From Ignavibacteriaceae bacterium (GTDB lineage: Bacteria > Bacteroidota > Ignavibacteria > Ignavibacteriales > Ignavibacteriaceae): 35,344 bases of DNA. The notes beneath the pieces were generated by a model. The model ran no database searches and was not told the origin of the DNA. It saw only the letters and a program-made list of their open reading frames with translations. The DNA lies in the NCBI GenBank assembly GCA_020848375.1, contig JADLAF010000144.1, positions 1-35,344 of the forward strand, written 5' to 3'. The translations under genes and the position numbers were made by a program. Positions 33,141-35,344 of this stretch are shown here, in pieces (position 1 is the first letter of the stretch; the number at the start of each line of letters is the position of its first letter).

Positions 33141-33542
33141 ATGGAAATGATTAAAAATATATTTAAGAACAAATATTCTCTTTCAGTTTTCTTACTACTA
33201 AGTCTAGTGATAACACTATTTCCTCCATTTAGTTGGGGGGATGAAAGACTTTCAACCGAAAGCGAGCGAAAGGAATTCTTCGGTGATAAAATTGCCATGG
33301 ATGTACTTCCAATTAAACAATATGATTTTATCTTAAGTAATTCAAAACGGGAATTTCCTTTGGGCTGGGATTGGGAATGGAACTGGAAATCTGATAGTGG
33401 TAAGTCGGTATTAGTAACAGCCTCACTATCAAGACATTTAATATTAGGTGAATTAATAATAAACTACCTGCTAGCATTTATCGTTTCCTCTATTGTGTAT
33501 CTTTTAACTAACAAAATATCTTATAGACCCAGAAATGAGTGA
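33141..33542 (+). CDS. Unrecognised small membrane protein in AT-rich island
   Basis: A 133-residue protein with a helix at about 13-30 (LSVFLLLSLVITLFPPFSW) and a second at about 103-124 (LGELIINYLLAFIVSSIVYL). They enclose a polar, Trp-rich domain (WDWEWNWKSDSGK) presumably facing outside. I recognise no family. Base composition drops sharply here (about one-third GC by eye against near half in the rest of the window) and ATA, AAT and TTA codons are common, suggesting transfer from another genome. It is followed after 271 bp by the next island gene on the same strand. Confidence 0.6.
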   Translation: MEMIKNIFKNKYSLSVFLLLSLVITLFPPFSWGDERLSTESERKEFFGDKIAMDVLPIKQYDFILSNSKREFPLGWDWEWNWKSDSGKSVLVTASLSRHLILGELIINYLLAFIVSSIVYLLTNKISYRPRNE

Positions 33543-33813
33543 CTTTTATAAAGCCACATTTAGATAAGAGTTTTAAGTAAAAATTTGAGCCTAATAGCAA
33601 ATAAATTTGATTTCTTGGTCTTGGCAGATAATTGTATTAAGCCAACTACTTTTTGGCATCCAAACAATTTTTGGGTTTTATACTCCTGGTGGTGATTACT
33701 TCTTGAAATTGTTCCTGCAAAATTCATTTTCACCAAGCAACAGATTCTTGAAATTTTCTGTATTTACTTATTTTGAGCGGCTGTTAGGTGCGTTTGTTTA
33801 AGTTGCGTGAAAT

Positions 33814-34713
33814 ATGAAACTCGCAATAGTAAAAGATGATATTGATCTGTTAAGAATAATTCCCAGCAAAAAGGAAAACACAATAGAATTTAAAATTTCT
33901 CTACTTGGGAATGTATACAATGTGGAATATTGGAAAAAAGGATATAATTTAGACACCAACTATCTGGCGAAATGCGAAATTTCTTATCACAATTCTTTGA
34001 ATAAGAGAGATTTGCTCTTGCCGAGTGTTATACACAGCAAGGAACTATTGAATGGTATAATAAATTATTCTTATAAATTTCCCAGCGTAACAGATATAAA
34101 TATTGATTCTGAATTTCCAATTCCCTTACTAAAATTAGTTTACAATAATGATTTTGAACGAATTTATAAACAAAAACCTGATCATATTCTTTTTAACCTT
34201 TGTAAAAGTAATACACTAGAAATATATTTTATTTCAAAAGAATATGATTATGTGAGATTTATGGATAAGTGGCCATATATAGATTTGTTATGGAGCGTAA
34301 CCACAATTGACTATGTAATTGATAGAGTAAAACTCTCAAAACAGTTTTTGGAGAAATTAAAAGACAAAGAGAATAATATTCTAAAAACGATTATCGATTT
34401 TCCTGGCTTCAAAATAATTTGTCGATTTTATTCGACAGAGGAACATAACAATAAATTGTGCTTCTTTGAAAATCTTGATTACATTCATATACTTGCAAAT
34501 ACACCCATCTGTTTGGCAGACGATGAAACAAAACAGATAAAGTCAAATGTTTCTTCGGCATTCGCATTTGATCTTGAATGTCAGTTGAACGATGGTGAGG
34601 ATATGAATATTCTTGAGAAATATGATAGAACTTTTAAATCATCTTATGAGAGGATTATAAACGAAAACATAAATAAAGAAATTTTTGTTATTCCTCAGAT
34701 TAAAATCAAATAA
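33814..34713 (+). CDS. Unrecognised AT-rich protein
   Basis: A 299-residue soluble protein, without signal peptide or membrane helix, of mixed strand/helix pattern and many Asn, Ile and Lys (for example DYVIDRVKLSKQFLEKLKDK). It has no motif I can assign to an enzyme, nuclease or toxin family. Codon use is strongly AT-biased, unlike host genes, and the TATATA hexamer that marks host genes occurs only once. No ribosome site is evident before ATG 33814. With the preceding membrane protein it forms the cargo of an island bracketed by composite direct repeats. An immunity or accessory role is only a guess. Confidence 0.65.
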   Translation: MKLAIVKDDIDLLRIIPSKKENTIEFKISLLGNVYNVEYWKKGYNLDTNYLAKCEISYHNSLNKRDLLLPSVIHSKELLNGIINYSYKFPSVTDINIDSEFPIPLLKLVYNNDFERIYKQKPDHILFNLCKSNTLEIYFISKEYDYVRFMDKWPYIDLLWSVTTIDYVIDRVKLSKQFLEKLKDKENNILKTIIDFPGFKIICRFYSTEEHNNKLCFFENLDYIHILANTPICLADDETKQIKSNVSSAFAFDLECQLNDGEDMNILEKYDRTFKSSYERIINENINKEIFVIPQIKIK

Positions 34714-35029
34714 TAAGAGGTAAACTAAAAGGTAATGAAGCTAATACTACCACTGAATCAAAACTTTTTGTATCTGAATCTTGTCGTATTAGTTGGGCAA
34801 AATTGTCTACCACTGTTCTATAATAATTCCTCCACAAAGAATTAACTCTTCCGGAGGATTAATTTAATTGGCAATAAAATGCAGAGGTAAGGACAGGTCG
34901 CGACCTGTCCCTACGGCGTTCAAATTTTTCTTTGCGTCTTAGCGTCTTTGCGCGAGCTTTTTGGGGGACACTGGCGACAATGGGGACGCTGGGTTTTTTA
35001 ATTTTCCATTCTCCATTATCCACTATCAA
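34714..35029. repeat. Right flank of the AT-rich island with composite repeat
   Basis: 34714-34880 is AT-rich with an imperfect dyad TCCTCC...GGAGGA (34828-34858). From 34891 the composite repeat begins: dyad GGACAGGTCGCGACCTGTCC then CTAC, CTTTGCGTCTTAGCGTC, TTTGCGCGAGC, the 9-bp block GGGGACACTGGCGACAATGG, then the 7-bp-period TTCCATTCTCCATTATCCAC ending at the stop codon of the next minus-strand gene. Confidence 0.85.
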
Positions 35030-35344
35030 TTACTTCGTCAGCGCCATTTTTCTGGCTGCTTTATAGTCTCCTGCATCAAGAGTGTATATATACACACCGC
35101 TGGTAAGACCGTAGTCATCAGGCGTAAAGCTGATACTGTGGCTTCCTTTTTCCATCTGCTTCTGAAGCAGCGTGGCTACTTCCTGTCCGGTGATGGAGTA
35201 TATCTTCATGGTAACAAACGACTCAGAGGCCAGTGAGAAGCTAATCTGGGTTGAAGGGTTAAACGGATTTGGGTAATTCTGCTCTAACGTAAATACCTCC
35301 GGCATGGTAACCTCCGTCTCAGCGGAAAGATTGTAATAGGTAAA
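35030..35344 (-). CDS. C-terminal part of a T9SS-sorted protein, 5' end outside window
   Basis: The frame is open to the window edge, so only the last 104 residues are present. They form a type A T9SS sorting domain: LEQNYPNPFNPSTQISFSL, VTMKIYSITGQEVATLL, DDYGLTSGVYIYTLDAGDYK and a final basic ARKMALTK. The domain directs the protein through the outer-membrane T9SS and is removed on arrival. The passenger is beyond the window. The Met at 35303-35305 is internal, not a start. The stop codon TAA overlaps the first bases of the 7-bp-period repeat element. Confidence 0.93.
   Translation of the reverse strand, partial: FTYYNLSAETEVTMPEVFTLEQNYPNPFNPSTQISFSLASESFVTMKIYSITGQEVATLLQKQMEKGSHSISFTPDDYGLTSGVYIYTLDAGDYKAARKMALTK

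Noticed and set aside
33585-33800. Possible integron attC-like site (GCCTAAT...GTTAGGT) around the island genes
   Set aside because: The two half-sites are about 200 bp apart, longer than normal attC sites, and there is no internal dyad structure or second cassette.
33607-33801. 64-codon frame beginning at TTG between the two island genes
   Set aside because: It has no ribosome site and starts at TTG; its hydrophobic, Phe-rich composition is expected from AT-rich DNA. A small membrane protein cannot be fully excluded.

Overview
The window looks like the chromosome of a Gram-negative member of the Bacteroidota/Ignavibacteria group. Two proteins end in a type IX secretion (Por) sorting domain with the NYPNPFNP motif (3731-5827 and the partial 35030-35344). 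A TTTG-N20-TATATTTG promoter of Bacteroidota type lies before the antitoxin gene. Large PAS/GAF histidine kinases and a LytTR regulator are also typical. No tRNA, rRNA, CRISPR array or intact transposase was found.

Layout. 1-534: 3' part of a LytTR response regulator. 938-1426: CoA-binding domain protein. 1728-3219: a compact phage-type switch, with a lytic transglycosylase and a Mor-like activator divergent from a LexA/CI-type self-cleaving repressor across a perfect 15-bp palindrome. 3731-8357: T9SS beta-helix protein, orphan PAS histidine kinase, outer-membrane barrel. 8713-11659: GH20 hexosaminidase, zinc anti-sigma factor and ECF sigma factor on the minus strand. 11942-14477: DUF3298-like exported protein and long-chain acyl-CoA ligase. 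14868-20093: phosphorelay locus with a giant hybrid kinase, a degenerate receiver lacking its Asp, and a single-domain receiver. 20608-23810: lysA, glycosyltransferase, META lipoprotein, small exported protein. 23903-28263: NarL-type two-component pair. 28571-31692: cold-shock-domain protein, SemiSWEET transporter, acetyl-CoA synthetase. 32012-32749: a truncated secreted-protein fragment and an orphan Phd-type antitoxin. 33141-34713: an AT-rich island with two unrecognised genes, bracketed by near-identical composite repeats.

Two genome-scale signals stand out. First, the intergenic spaces hold a mosaic of short-period repeat families (7, 9 and about 10-12 bp periods) plus dyad elements of the form GTAGRG...CYCTAC. 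Many begin exactly at, or even supply, the stop codon of the upstream gene. Second, the hexamer TATATA is far more frequent than composition predicts, including inside genes, but nearly absent from the AT-rich island.

The genes suggest a heterotrophic, surface-active bacterium that uses acetate and fatty acids, degrades amino-sugar polymers, and invests heavily in two-component sensing. The most system-like unknown is the repressor/Mor/transglycosylase switch. It has all the regulatory parts for DNA-damage induction but no phage structural genes in the window.
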